27,381 nt of DNA from positions 1 through 27,381 of the forward strand of contig JAIQCW010000180.1 of assembly GCA_020283715.1 (NCBI GenBank), read 5' to 3'. Of this stretch, positions 1 to 14,200 are shown piece by piece; the stretch's first letter is position 1, and each line of letters opens with the position of its first letter. This stretch comes from Cytauxzoon felis. Taxonomy: Eukaryota; Apicomplexa; Aconoidasida; Piroplasmida; Theileriidae. Under the pieces are notes generated by a model that searched no databases, had not been told where the DNA came from, and saw only the letters and a list, made by a program, of their open reading frames with translations. The position numbers were made by a program, and so were the translations under genes.

Positions 1-171
1 ATTGGACCTCAAGTGGAAATAGAATACCTGGAAGCGATCTACGGGAGCTGGAAGGGGAGGTAAATAGAGAAGGCCACCACGGCGAGTGGAAAGATCTAAA
101 GTGGAGAAGCTGACGGCAGGACAGACCTCTGGTGGAGTCCTAAATGTCGTCGGATGTACCTCAAGTGGAAG
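1..171. repeat. Cassette 1, right half only (cut by window start)
   Basis: Begins with the boundary motif ATTGGACCTCAAGTGGAA and runs through the module CCTGGAAGCGATCTACGGGA (11 bases from the end of the first motif), the AGAGAAGGCC / CCACGGCGAGTGG module, a GCTGACGGCAGGA module and a final CCTCAAGTGGAAG. All modules are in the right-half, G-rich orientation. It lies just upstream of a splice acceptor at 191-192, so it is probably the 3' part of an intron whose left half is outside the window. Confidence 0.8.
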
Positions 172-192
172 ATGATATATATATGTATATAG

Positions 193-2048
193 GTTGGTGA
201 CAAAGGATGTTCGTTATATGTTTATATTACGTTATTTGGTGGATATAGTATTGGGTATATGTTTTGTTGGTATAAATGGTGTAGATGATTTGAGTAAGGT
301 AAGGATGAGTATAGATCCTGAGGTAAAGAATGCATTTAAGATATTGAAGATATTGAGTATGAATATATTATTAGATTGGATATTAGAGAATGTTGTATTA
401 GTATATACATGTTCTATTATAGAATATATTGGTATATTATTAAAAGATTATTATCATATTAATGATCAATCATGTGATTGTATATTATGTTCATATATAT
501 GTTATTATTCATCAAATTATTATATACATAAAGATTGTACATGTTCTAATTCACCTATTATTAATAATTTACCATCTATACCACATTATCTTGAACTTAT
601 TAATAATCTACCATGGGATAAATTTGATCCTAATGGTTATGATGATAAAAATAAAATATTAGCATATATATTACTCAATCTAACAAATCTACTCATGTAT
701 ATCATCAATAAATTACATCAAATCAAAGATACACCCAATCTTAATTGCCGATTCATACTAATACATCTCACCATCAAACTCACACATACACTCATACATA
801 CTCAACACTTTATCATGAATGATAATAATATACATATGATACTACAACTCTATACACTACTCGGGTTCGTTTAATACATATATTATATTATACATTCAAC
901 ACATACTACAATACAACACTCCACTCGAGGTTACAATCCACCTCTTTTCGTCCTGCCGTCAGCTCTCCACTTGAGGTCCAATCCAACTCTTCTTCCACTC
1001 GCCGTGGTGGCCTTCTCTAATTACCTATCTCTAAAGAGTAGAGCCACTCCCAGAGATCGTGGCGGTTGTGTAGTGATTGGACCTCAAGTGGAAACCTGGA
1101 AGCGATCTATGGGAGCTGGAAGGGGAAGTAATTAGAGAAGGCCGCCACGGCGAGTGGGAACAGACGTGGATTGGACCTCAGGTGGAGAGTTATATTGTAC
1201 TTTGTATTGATTGTCTAATATGCATTAATATTTGATTGAATATAGATCTTCAATGACGTGTAAGACGGATGATGAATTATATTTGAAATTAATATCGCAA
1301 AGTTTATATATACTCGATGAAATGCTAAAAAATACACATAATGTACATCTTATTGAATTACATCAAGCACTAGTAAACCTACTCGTTGATAAAATTCCAC
1401 AATACCCTATATATTTAAGTAAGTCACACATATATAATCCTCCACTCGAGGTCCATCCGACGACCGTTAGGTCTCCACCTGAGGTTATTCCACTAGGCGT
1501 GGAGCCTCTTCCAATTACCTCCCCGTAAACGGTATAGCCACTCCCAGAGATCGTGGCGATAATTTAGTCGATTGGACCTCAACTGGACTACCCGCAGCTG
1601 ATTTCAGGGAAGCGGAGGGGGAACTAATTAGAGAAGCTGTCTGCAAGACGAAGAGAGTCGGATTGGACCTCAGGTGGAGACCTAACGGTCGTTGGATGGA
1701 CATAGAGTGGAACATTTGTTATATTCGTTTGATTATATATTATATTTAGGATTGAATATGAAGGTTGATTCTCCATTTAAGCATACGATGGTGGTAATGA
1801 AGCAGGTTGAGCGTATAGAATCGTATGTATTGAAAGTTTTGTATAATTATCAGATGTGGAAGTATTGTCAGACTCATAATATTAATGATTTGCAAGTGAA
1901 TGGGATGTTCTTGGATAAGAATATTATGCTTAAAGAGGAATCATTACGTTTTAGAATATTCACAAATCTCGCCTTTATATTATCTTGTACTATAAGTGAT
2001 ATCAATTCCGACAAGGAATGTAATGACATACTTGCTCTATCAAATTAA
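193..2048 (+). CDS. 3' exons of an unrecognised helical protein (partial)
   Basis: Three exons fit with matching phases: 193-864, 1246-1418 and 1750-2048 (TAA). Donors are GTTCGT at 865 and GTAAGT at 1419. Acceptors are TATAG at 1241-1245 and TTTAG at 1745-1749. Introns of 381 and 331 nt each hold a repeat cassette. The 5' part lies outside the window; exon 193 follows an acceptor AG. The visible ~380 residues are rich in Leu, Ile and Asn and predicted helical, with a Cys cluster (CDCILC, CTC) near the middle of the first exon. I see no convincing membrane segment or family signature. Exon 193-864 begins G-rich and ends C-rich on the + strand, as do other cassette-flanked exons. I do not recognise the function; HEAT-like helical scaffold is only a guess. 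The exon structure is well supported by phase continuity at both junctions. Confidence 0.65.
921..1188. repeat. Cassette 2, fold-back element in intron 865-1245
   Basis: The left half carries CCACTCGAGGTTAC, CCTGCCGTCAGCTC and CCACTTGAGGTCCAATCC. The centre has CTAAAGAGTAGAGCCACTCC and CAGAGATCGTGGCGG. The right half carries ATTGGACCTCAAGTGG, the CCTGGAAGCGATC module and a closing CCTCAGGTGGAG. Positions 995-1024 and 1128-1157 form a 30-bp inverted repeat with 29 of 30 positions complementary and a loop of about 103 nt. The cassette sits ~57 nt from each splice site. Confidence 0.9.
1441..1712. repeat. Cassette 3, fold-back element in intron 1419-1749
   Basis: The outer arms are 1453-1485 and 1667-1699, 33 nt with 32 positions complementary. 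The stem includes a stretch (GACGACCGTTAGGTCTCC and its partner) that I do not see in other cassettes. Inside are CCACTAGGCGTGGAGCC, CCCCGTAAACGG, CAGAGATCGTGGCG and the module CCCGCAGCTGATTTCAGGGA followed by AGCTGTCTGCAAGACG. Left modules read C-rich and right modules G-rich. Confidence 0.9.
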
Positions 2049-2361
2049 GATGGTATGAAAGGTAGAGTACTAATGTTAAAGATTCAAATTCCTGTGTTAT
2101 AATCGCAGAATTTATTTTGGTCAATAATTAATTTCTAAACATGATTTTTTTTTGAAATAATATAAATAAAATTTTATATTCTATACAATTTTTATAATAT
2201 CATTCACAATTATTATAACTTCATATATAGCTTTTACATCCTTAGACAATACGTTGGGGATTCCACACATTAGATGTTTGTTTGGAAATTTACAACGATA
2301 TATTAATGAATGAATTTGGGTATAAATTTGGTGCGCTGATGGCTATGAGAGGTGTAAAATT
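2049..2361. other. Intergenic, AT-rich
   Basis: About 310 bases between the stop of the upstream helical protein and the start of the L7/L12 gene. It is AT-rich with an unbroken T run near 2145. I see no cassette, RNA gene or further exon. It should hold the 3' end of the first gene and the promoter of the second. Confidence 0.5.
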
Positions 2362-2980
2362 ATGTTAAAATCGCAATTATCAAATATATTACTGGTGTTT
2401 ATAAGGATATATTTCCATGTGTTGATATTAAGATTGGATTTAATTAGTCATACAAATGGTATAAAAAATATCGGATATGTATCATATTATATAAGGGGTA
2501 ATCATTTTATTAGAAATTACAGAAGTAATTTCAATGTTATAAAGAGTAATAAAGTTGACGATATAATCGAGGATTTAAAGGGTTTAACATTATTAGAAAC
2601 ATCAGAATTAGTTAAAAAAAATTGAAGAAGTTTTCAATGTATCTGCACAATTACCTATTAATACTATAGCATTACCTGCCGGTGCAACTGCTACAGGTAC
2701 ACAAAATGCTGATGGCCAATCGAATATTGAAGAGGAGGAGGAAGAAGAAGATATCATCACTAAATCATCATATGAAGTTGTTTTAACTGATGTTCAACCT
2801 GATAAACGAATGTTGATGTTTAGAGCGCTAAAATCAATTTTCCCTAATCATGACTTGCAACAGATTAAAGGCAACATTGATAATTTACCGTTTAGCGTCA
2901 ATACATGTAATTCACAAAACGAAGCGGAAATACTCAAAGCTAAACTAGAGGAAGCGGGTGGTATCGTGAAGATCGAATAA
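2362..2980 (+). CDS. Organellar ribosomal protein bL12 (L7/L12), interrupted by a frame break
   Basis: Two frames together make an L7/L12 protein. 2362-2625 gives a ~65-residue leader, hydrophobic then Arg/Asn-rich, followed by the N-terminal dimerisation signature LKGLTLLETSELVKK. The frame then stops at TGA, but the +1 frame continues without a gap as EEVFNVSA, an acidic hinge (seven Glu) and the C-terminal domain: VVLTDVQPDKR, then a degenerate helix, then KAKLEEAGGIVKIE, TAA at 2978-2980. The change of frame falls on a run of eight A at 2614-2621; seven A would keep one frame. The leader suggests import into apicoplast or mitochondrion, where bL12 forms the factor-binding stalk of the 50S subunit. 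The break may be a sequencing error, a real lesion, or slippage on the A run. I see no GT-AG intron that would fix it. Confidence 0.85.
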
Positions 2981-3314
2981 CGCTGGAGGTACTCGACTCT
3001 CTTCACCGACAGCTGGAAGTACCCTAGAGATTTAATAAACACCAATACTTTATTTAAAAAATTATATCATTTTATATATTATTTACAAACATATTTACTG
3101 ATAACGTTGAACATTTTGTACAAATTCGATCCAACATTTAATTTAACCTCTTGGATTTATATCGACACGAACATTCAAGATTGACCCATATAAGCGATAA
3201 AAATTCAAATATAATGACACAAAGCGTCATTTAATAACCTTTAGTCCTTTAAAATGATAACATTTACATTCAATCGTCCCGCTCTACTTCAATTAATCTT
3301 CAAATAGTCGAAAT
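2981..3314. other. Convergent intergenic region
   Basis: Lies between the stops of L7/L12 (+) and the TOM22-like gene (-). A short GC-richer patch at 2981-3025 has two imperfect copies of GCTGGARGTAC, about 32 bases apart. The rest is AT-rich and should carry both 3' UTRs. No RNA gene is seen. Confidence 0.4.
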
Positions 3315-4639
<1,325 letters not shown>

Positions 4640-5205
4640 TTTATAGGTGAAAAAGTTTGTCTAATTATAATTATCGCACATAAAGGTTGGTATGAAATAA
4701 TCTAATTGGAGATTGTTTTATATCTGAAAAAAATATGAAAATAATTTAATTTAATGTTCATTTGAAGAAGATATTCATTATTCAATTCATTTAAAAGGTG
4801 TGTGTCCTTTTGGGTTAGATCTTAAAATTATTCACGTGCACCAGTAATTGATATAATGGTATGTTAAATAAGTATAATAAATTGTACCTATCAATATAAC
4901 CATTGTCTATTATGCAATTGGTGGATGAGATTGCTACCATATGCGTTCCTATTCAATTATGAATGCACGTGTACTAATTATATACAGCTAGTTTTGATCC
5001 CCAGATCAATTGTAAGGTCTTAAATATTTGTCTTTGTCATATTAAATTTTATGTAAGATTTTTAAAACAATTGTATTATAACTTATTGAATCAAATTTAA
5101 GGTAATATTTTATATTTTATAGATTTTTTTGAAATTGATAATATAATTTGTAATCATTGTATCACACAAAAAAATAGGTGTGCAAATTGTATTGTAGTTT
5201 TCGAT
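4640..5205. promoter_or_regulatory. Upstream region of the giant gene, two CACGTG sites
   Basis: AT-rich stretch of ~565 bases. Two sites stand out: CACGTGCAC at 4833-4841, which contains GTGCAC, and TGCACGTG at 4964-4971. Each is followed within a few bases by a similar AGTAATTGATATA / ACTAATTATATA stretch. GTGCAC and TGCA-type cores are known ApiAP2 targets in Plasmodium; use here is inference. From about 5106 the sequence is open in the frame of the next gene and encodes C-x2-C pairs (CNHC, CANC) just before the chosen ATG. No tRNA or snRNA recognised. Confidence 0.35.
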
Positions 5206-8200
5206 ATGTCTGATTATATTGTTTTTAATCTTCCAGAAAATCTAGATTCCATAGGTAAAAATATTTCAAAATTTAGTGATAATTTAAATGTATTATATAA
5301 AAATGTGTTGGAATATTTACATAATTTAAAACAGGTAATTGTAGGTTATTTTAATGGTAATTTAATATTACAATTGGAATTTGAAGGTAAAAATGCACTT
5401 ATTAAGGTAAATAATAGTCTTGTTGAGGTTAAAAAAAATGAGACTACTGATGATACTAATATATTAATTTTTGGTATCATCTTTATGTTTGTCTATCCTT
5501 TAATTGAACATTGCATTCGTAATGCAAATCCATCTAATGTTTTCCAAATTAGGTTCAGATCGCTTTTGAATGAGGGTAAGAATGCTATTCTTAGTACGTT
5601 CCGTACCTTTTATGTTGATGGGGGTGATTTCCTCCGTTCTAAATTCCAGTCCTTTTGTGAGGATGGAGCAAATGTATTGTATGAATTTAAATCCAGGTTC
5701 GAATCTCCTTTTAGTAATGGAGAAGGTATATTCAGAGTTGTTAGCTCTAGAGTTCATTCTCTTGTAGAGGATGAAGGAAATGATTCCCTTGTAGACGGTA
5801 AAATACCAAATGTATTGTTAAAACTCCCGTCAATTGTTGGGGATAATATTGAAGGTAAATGCAGTGCTTTAGTAAATTGCGTCAGCAATATTAATAATAA
5901 CGATAGGTATTTTCAAATGAGAAGAGATATCATAAATCATATGATAAATTTGAATGAGGTAAAATTAACTATAGAAGAGTATAAGGTATATCTTAATGAT
6001 ATGATACGTAATCTTGAGGTATTGGATAGTAAATATTTCAAAGACTACACGGGCAAAAGGACATGTCTTTTGCCACATATCTGTTCATTGGACAATGCAA
6101 AGGATTCATTACCTGATAATGATCATCAATTTGCAGAGGTTAATATTATGTTTATGTCATTTCTACGTTATACTAGTATAATATATTCGTCATTGTACAC
6201 TACAAGGAATCAGGATACAATTTTCTATCAAGGTTTAAGATCATTGATTGAAGGTATAAAGGCTACATCTAATGATGATGAAGTCTTTGAAGATGAAATT
6301 GAGAGGAAAATTGATTTATCAAATACCCAATTTATTTTCTGTGGTAATAATATATTATTGGATCATTACACATTGGTCAAGTCCATTAAAGCTCAATTGT
6401 GTAGGCATGTCATGGAATGGTTGGCACAACTGAGGGATGTTGAAGGAAATTTAGAGGACCACAATGTTATCCAGACTCAGTTGACTAATTGTATTATGAC
6501 ATTTCAGTATAATCCTAGGGATGTATTGGTTGATGACGATGATCTTGACTATACGCGTATTATACATCCGTACACAAAAATTCTAAATCGACTACGTGTT
6601 ACTGCATCAGATGCTGATGACTGTGATGGTATTAATGTTTGTACTGATACTGAGGGTAAAGTCAGTCTTGAAGTTATACCGAGGGCTGATTTGTTATATG
6701 AAATTGGTGATATATATTACTTTAAGCCAATTTTAAATTATTACATACAGAAAGCGAACAAATTTAATTTAGATGGCGTTCATGATATATATGAAGGGGT
6801 TGATTTTTCTCGTTACACAAGGAAAAATCATAGAAAATGTTGTGAAGGTTCAACAACTTCATCTAGTCCTGATAAACCTTTGTGTTCATCTGGTATAAAC
6901 TTATTACAGGTTCACGTAATGAATGTGATAGATTACATTCTATCATTGGATTTTGACAGGTCAATTCTTAAAAATCGCAAGCCGATGAAGGTTAAGAAAC
7001 CGGAAAGGACCAATAAGTTTGTTAAAAAGGTTAGATTTGTCAATAAACCGACGATAATACCGAAGACTAAATATGTACGAGATCCGTCTATACATATAGA
7101 TCTGTTTTCTAGTAGATCTTCAGACCATAACCTTATGGATCCTTCTACAATATTCCCTGACATGTCATTGGCTTTAGAATTGATTAAGCAGAAGTATGGA
7201 AAAAATTTGGAAGGTTTAAATAATGATATGGGGGTTAGGGATTCAAAGAGACTGAAGGCGTATATTGACATTTTTGAAAGAAAGTTTAATCGAGGTGATT
7301 GTGATTACGATTTAGATGAAAAATGGATTAATGCATTGATTGATATATCATATCCGAGTATAAATTTGGTAAATATAGTGCATAAATTAAATATTTTATT
7401 GAGTCATACATCAGAATATGATCCTTTTGGTTTTATATTTAATAGATTGTCTATATTATTATCTGAGTTATCTTCGATATTGGGTCTTAGTTCTGGTGAT
7501 TCATTTAAAAATAATATTGAATTATCATTGGACATATCATGTGAAATGATTGCTGATAACGTTGAAAGTTTTACAAGGTTGGATTCTATAAAATATTTGA
7601 TTGATATGATTGAAGAAGTAATTAAATCATTGAGTAGTATTTTTATGGATGGGAATAGCCGTATTGATATATTATCTGACTCTAGAAAGGCTGTTGAATT
7701 GTTATATGTTAAGGTTTACTGTATGATACAATTATTACATGTTGATATTGTATGTGATACAAAGTCAATCACTGATTTGAATGGTATAAACACATTAGAA
7801 TATGGTCCTGAGAGTATATATGAGCCTATTTTTGCAATGATTAATGACAAATTGAAAATGATATTTGAACGTGATGATGGTTTCTATTCTTTTGATTTGA
7901 ATGTCCCAAGGCCTGGGACTATTATAAATAATGGTCATGAAGGCGGTGATATCGTTTCTTATTCGGAAAATAATCAAGGGACTCTCTCAAATACTCAAGG
8001 TACGTGTCAATTCCCGATGAGCATCAACATTTCCTTAGAGACAGAGAGGAAGTTATTTTTACATATATTGGACATCATGATCTTCATATAGATGGAGATG
8101 CTCGGCGATGGATCAGTGCTGGAAGTGGCGGCGAGGACGATTACAATAACAATAGCGGGAGATTAATCGGAAGCGGAAGTTGGAGCGACGTCGGAAGTGT

Positions 8201-11200
8201 TGATTGCAGACGAAGTGAGAAAGATGACGACGATGATGATGAAGAAGAAACCGAAACCGAAACCGATTTCTGGGAGGCTGAAGGCAAGCTAATTGAAGAA
8301 GCTGTCTGCAAGACCAACGGTGGAATGACGAATAGGAAGGAGAGTACTAATGTAACTTCGAGTGAATTACCTGGAAGCGATCCACGGGAGCTGGAAGGGG
8401 AAGTAAATAAGAAAGCTGTCTGCAAGACGACCCCAGGTGGAGAAGCTGACGGCAGGAATGTAACCTCGAGTGGAACGGCGGGCGGAGAAGAGAAGGTTGA
8501 AATTAAATTTTGGGACATGGATGAGATTGTAGAAGAAGTACGAGAAGAGGAGGAATCTAAAGCCGATTTCTGGGATGTTGAAGAGAGCAAAATGGAGGAG
8601 GAAGAAGCTGTTACAATTTCACCACTAATTCTTGAACCGGAACCAGTAATTGTCCAAGTTCCAACATTAGTATCAGATCCAGCACCAAGTTATGTAGATG
8701 AGAAGTTCTCGTGTCATGAAGATTATGAAGTCTCGTCTCAAGATGAGGTCTCATGTCAATATCCGGAGGATGTGTCTGATGATTATATGGAATTTATGGA
8801 TGACATATCATGTAGTGATGGTCTTGAAAGGTTTATAAATGTATTATATGATGTATCATTATATATTGAATCAAAATTCATTGATGTGGCGGGATCCCCA
8901 TTTACCTCATTATATGGGGTATTTGGTCATGATGAAGGTGGGTACTTTTTATGGGTTGATGGATTGATAGATGATTTGAATGATGATAATCAATATGGTA
9001 ATCAGGATGATTATTTAATTTTTAATGGATCGCTGGATTTATATGATAATAATGAATCAGATGAATATCAACCATTTAAATATTATCCTAGAAGTAATGC
9101 TACATTATTTAACATGACATCACAAAATGATGGGGATAATTTACCCCATTTATATGTAATTGATGAGGAGGATGAATTTAATGAATGGGATATGAGTTCA
9201 CCTCGTGATGATGATAATGAATTTAATTTACCAAATGGATGGGATTCTAATCCATTTTCATGGGATGATAAATCATTAGATAGTTTCAAATGGAATGATG
9301 ATACATCAAATACATTTTCATGGACAGGTACATCACCTAATACTTTTTCATGTAATGATAAATCACCCCATAGTTTTAAATGGAGTATGGATTCACCCCA
9401 TACGAATGATTTTGATTTATCACAATATATGAATGAAAATATAATATTAATAGATATATCATCAAAGGATGAAGTAATTAATATAAATGAAAATAAATTT
9501 AGTAAAATAGAACTTTTGCCCCATGATTATGTAGATGATACGAATTATGATAATTGTAGGGCTAGTATTTGTAATGTAGAAGATCCAACACAACAATTTA
9601 TAAATGATGAATCTAATAATAAAATATTTTATAATAAAAAACCCCATAATGTTAATAGAAGGTATAATACAACAAATTGCGTATTTAAAAGTATTATAAA
9701 TGATGATATAATACCCAAGCGTTCATATACATATTCCATCACATTAAATAATAATCATAGAAATGATACCCAAATAAACAACGAGACCATAATAAGTGAT
9801 CTACCACTAAGCATAGATTACACCCCACTCACATCATCCATTGTATCACAAAGATCAACCTCGTTAGAAGATACATCCTTTCCAATGCCTCCACTCGAAG
9901 TCCACTCCAACTCTGATCCACCCGAGGTTGTCTTGCAGACAGCTCCTCTATTTAGTTGTCCCTCCGCTTCCCTGAGATCAGCTGCGGGTTCCACTCGAGG
10001 TCCAGTACTACACTTCATTCCACTTGAGGTTACATCCAACATATCCTTAGCACCATCTTCCATCATTCCCATGATGGATGATCCATCACTGCCTTCGCCA
10101 CGATCTCCGGGAGTGGCTCTGCCGTTTACGGGGAGTGAGTTAGGAGAGGCTCCACGCCTAGTGGAAGACAAGGATCTATCCATGGCTACAGATGCTCCAC
10201 TCCTGCTTGAAGATATGTTTACAACATCAGGATCGACTTTAGACACATCTATTGGTGAATTTGAGAGTGTAATCCATGATGATAAGAGAACTATGTCATT
10301 ACCATCAGTTTTAGAACCTTTATCACAATCTCCTACTGTAAAGTTAACTTCAGATTCATTTTATTTAGAATATGTTCATAAACATGAGATGAATAATCCA
10401 TCTATAGATTGTGATGATGGTCCATTGCATGCAGATGATGAAGGATTAATATTAAATAAAAATGATAGCCCATTTACTGGAATTAAAAATATAGCATCTG
10501 ATAAAGATGTAAAATTTTATGAAGAAATGGATAATATAGTTATGGAATATTTAGATGAATATTTTAATGATAATAACCCCGTATTTAATGGGGAATATTT
10601 AGATGATTTTAATGAAGATTTATTTAAATTTAATGCAGTTGATGATAATTTAAAAAATGAATTAGATTATACAAATGATGAAAATAATATTAAAACATCT
10701 ATAGCCACAACAGGCTCCACTGAAGATTCAATATGTATATCGCCCGAAATTATAGGGCAACATTTAAATACAAATGGTAGTTCAAATTTATGGGGTAGAC
10801 CCAAAATAGTTATTTATAATGGTAGTATTTTTATTGATAATTTAATGATTGACAATGATAATGATTCAGTTTATCATTTAATCGCACATTTAACAGGTAT
10901 AGATTATATTTATTCAACATTGTATTATTGGATACATTGTCCAATGTTATGTGATGCCCCACAGTGGAACATCAATTTTAGCTTAACATATTTGTTGTTT
11001 AGCAGTAATACTGTATATTATACATTTAAAGAGGATTTTCGCAATATAAAATTCCGTGGGGATAATTTTAAATTGTTTTTTAAGGATGATTCAAATTCAT
11101 CCAAAGGTAATAATTTCAATGGAGGAAAATCGACAGAAGAAGAAAGAGTCGTCAAATCTTCACAAGAGGAAGTGAAGGTTTGTAAAGGAGATGTGAAATC

Positions 11201-14200
11201 ATCTCAAGAAGCTTTACTAGTTGATAGGGTTCCAATTTTAAATGCACCAGAGAAACGAAAATCCGAACAGAGTGAGGATGATGGAGATAGAGTAATAAAG
11301 GAGTCATCGACACCAAAAGAGAGGGCATCATCGTCATCAGCTACCAATTTTAGTGCAGGTAGGGTGTCCTCTTCATCCTCAAATGGTGTAAATATTTTTA
11401 ATTTTGATGATCCATTTAGTATTGCGCGTGGTTTTATCCCCAAAATCAAAATGTCATACTCTACTATAATGGACTTTATAATGAATGACGAAATTTTTTC
11501 TCTATTTCCGGCATGTCTAGAGAATCGCGTTTCTACACTTGTAAAGGATTTCGAATGTAGAAGTGAAGAGATTAAAAGCACCACTAACACGTGCGTATCT
11601 TCCTCTACCACATCTTCACCCAATCCTTACCATTACCATCACTCTACCATCACTACTCATCACCCTCCTCTTCACTCCCATCCCCCTCCTCACCCTAAAT
11701 CAACAACTTCAACACATCCCTCGTCACGACATTTCCCATCCTCCTCACTACGTTCATCACTTTCTTCTTCCTCCATACGTTCGTTGACAACAGCACCTCC
11801 TTCGTCGTCGTCGTCGTCACTTCATTCAGTAATTCCTCCTCCCCCACCTCCTCAACGTACACCTTCTAGGTTGAATACGCATCGGTTAGGAGTGGATAAT
11901 TTCGCCTCATTTGATTATAGTGACGATGTGTATGGATTTGGATTCAAGAGGGGGAATAAAAGTGGTAGAGAGAATGAAATTAATAAGGGTGATTATTCTA
12001 AAAGGGTGGATGGTGATGGTAATGGTTACTTTTCAATTTCGAAAATTACAGCAAAATTGAAATCATTTGGTAGGATGAAAATAAATGAAAATAGGGCAAC
12101 TAAAACTGATGATTTTTGCTCTGGTAAATGTAAAATAAACACAACAGACAAATCGGGTTGTGGTGTTTTTTATCCATCTGATGTAAATTATTTACAAAGT
12201 ATTAATTCCGGTGTTACTGAAAATCAAAGTGTATCATATACACTATCAGATGATAGTAGTATTAATACATGTTCTATTAATAACTCATATTATTTAAATA
12301 ATGAATCAAATCCACCATCCCCACAAATTATTGATGATTTTGAAACCCCCATAAATATTATAGATTTCTTTAAATCATTGATATATTGGGTATCTAGACG
12401 TTTTGATAGGATTGAAAATGGTTGTATAATTTCATTTAATGAGATGCCATCACTTTTAGATGCTGATGTATTAAAGAGGTTAAATAAGATTTTTATACGT
12501 GTAGATGGTTATGTCGGGTCAATATTTGATATATCAGATGATAATAATGATGGTTTCATGGAATTTGAGTTAAGTAATGACTCATCAAATCTATATTTAT
12601 CACGATTCTTTAGTAATGATAAAATTTATAAAATCCAAAATAACAACAATATAATATGGGAACATAATCATCTTAATAACACATTTTGTATGTTTATAGA
12701 TTATATCTTCGATCTATTCGGTAAACATCTTATCAAAACAATTGGAATTATGGGGCAAAATGGGGTTAAATATTTGGTATCATTGGATGGTGATGTATGG
12801 AATGAGTTATCGATGGATAGATATGAGTTATTATGGGATGCTTTAGAGTTTGGTGTATCTAATATTGATATATTTAATGTAGAGGATGCATATAATAGAA
12901 TTGGTGAGCCAAGTTCATATACCGAGTGTTATTTTTCAATTTATTCACCAGATTTTTATGAAAAGTATAATGATTCCAATAGATTTAAATCATTTTATGG
13001 TAATATGGGTGGTTTTAAAGTGGATTTAATAGAACCACTTACCCCATTTTCCTCCCCACAATCATCACAAGTTGGTGTTGACGATGATTTCAAGGCTATA
13101 CATTCTAGAATGATAAATGGTGTTTTTTTGAAACATTTTACATTATCTAAACCTAGACCTAATGTGGGGTATTATAGGTATTTAAATATAAATGATAGAA
13201 TATCATCAATACATGATAATGGGGGTAATTTAATATGGAGTATGGCAGATGGGGATAATTATTGTATAGATTTCATATATATAATGATGAATAATGATAT
13301 GATATTATCCTTATTGACATTTAGATACAACAAGTTGTATCTCGCTAAAATCGAAAATCAATGGATCCAAGTAAATCAGTACACATACTATACATTACTC
13401 ATAAGAGTTCTGCATGGGGCTATTTATGTACCATCAGTAGATGATTTTAGAGGTGGTGATGGCAATGTGGAAGAATGCAGAGGTTGTGATGATTGTTGGG
13501 AGGAGAACGTTGTAATTGATGAAGGGGGTATCGATGGAACTGATGATATCAATACTAATCAGTTTTCAATCGATGATACCTCTATACAACAAGCTTCAAC
13601 GATCTTCCCCTGCGATAAGGGACAGATTGTGCCTGATATCAAGGTAAACGAGTCTAGAAGAAATATCGAGGACGCTGAATGTAAAGCTAAAACTGGAGAG
13701 TCACAATTAATAATTGACACCGCTTTAAACACAACAAGAGATTGTACAAGTGCCGAAGATCAAGAAACACCAAAGGAGGACGTATTTCCATTTAAGGATG
13801 AGACATTAAGTAACAATTCAGACGAAAAATTAAAGGAAATTACTCCACAAGACCCATGTGGGGATATGAAAACGACGACAGAGGAGAGAAGTTCCGAACG
13901 AAGTGAGGAAGGTATTTCCGAGGAACGAGGATCTGAAGGAGGAGGGTCTGAAGAGCGTAGCGATGAAGGAGGAAGTGATGACAGAACTTCCGATAGGATT
14001 GAGGAGGATGTTGAGGAAAAATACAATCCTCTCTTCTTCGAAGAACACAATCTTCCCTCCTCACTTCGTTCGTCGGAGATACCTCCCTCACTTCAGTCAT
14101 CATCTCGGGCGCTCTGTAATTATATGCGTTACATGTCAGTCGAGGGTCCGACGGAAGATATGATATTGGATGTAAGTGTCCGTGGTTATAGTGATCGATT

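Noticed and set aside
4640..5205. tRNA or snRNA gene
   Set aside because: No cloverleaf, B-box or Sm-type site that I could support.
8141..8590. 149-aa minus-strand Ser-rich ORF
   Set aside because: Mirror of the Asp/Glu-rich coding frame and cassette 4; low complexity, no domain.
9818..10246. 142-aa minus-strand ORF across cassette 5
   Set aside because: Arises because cassette modules lack stops in several frames on both strands; similar peptides appear wherever the modules do.
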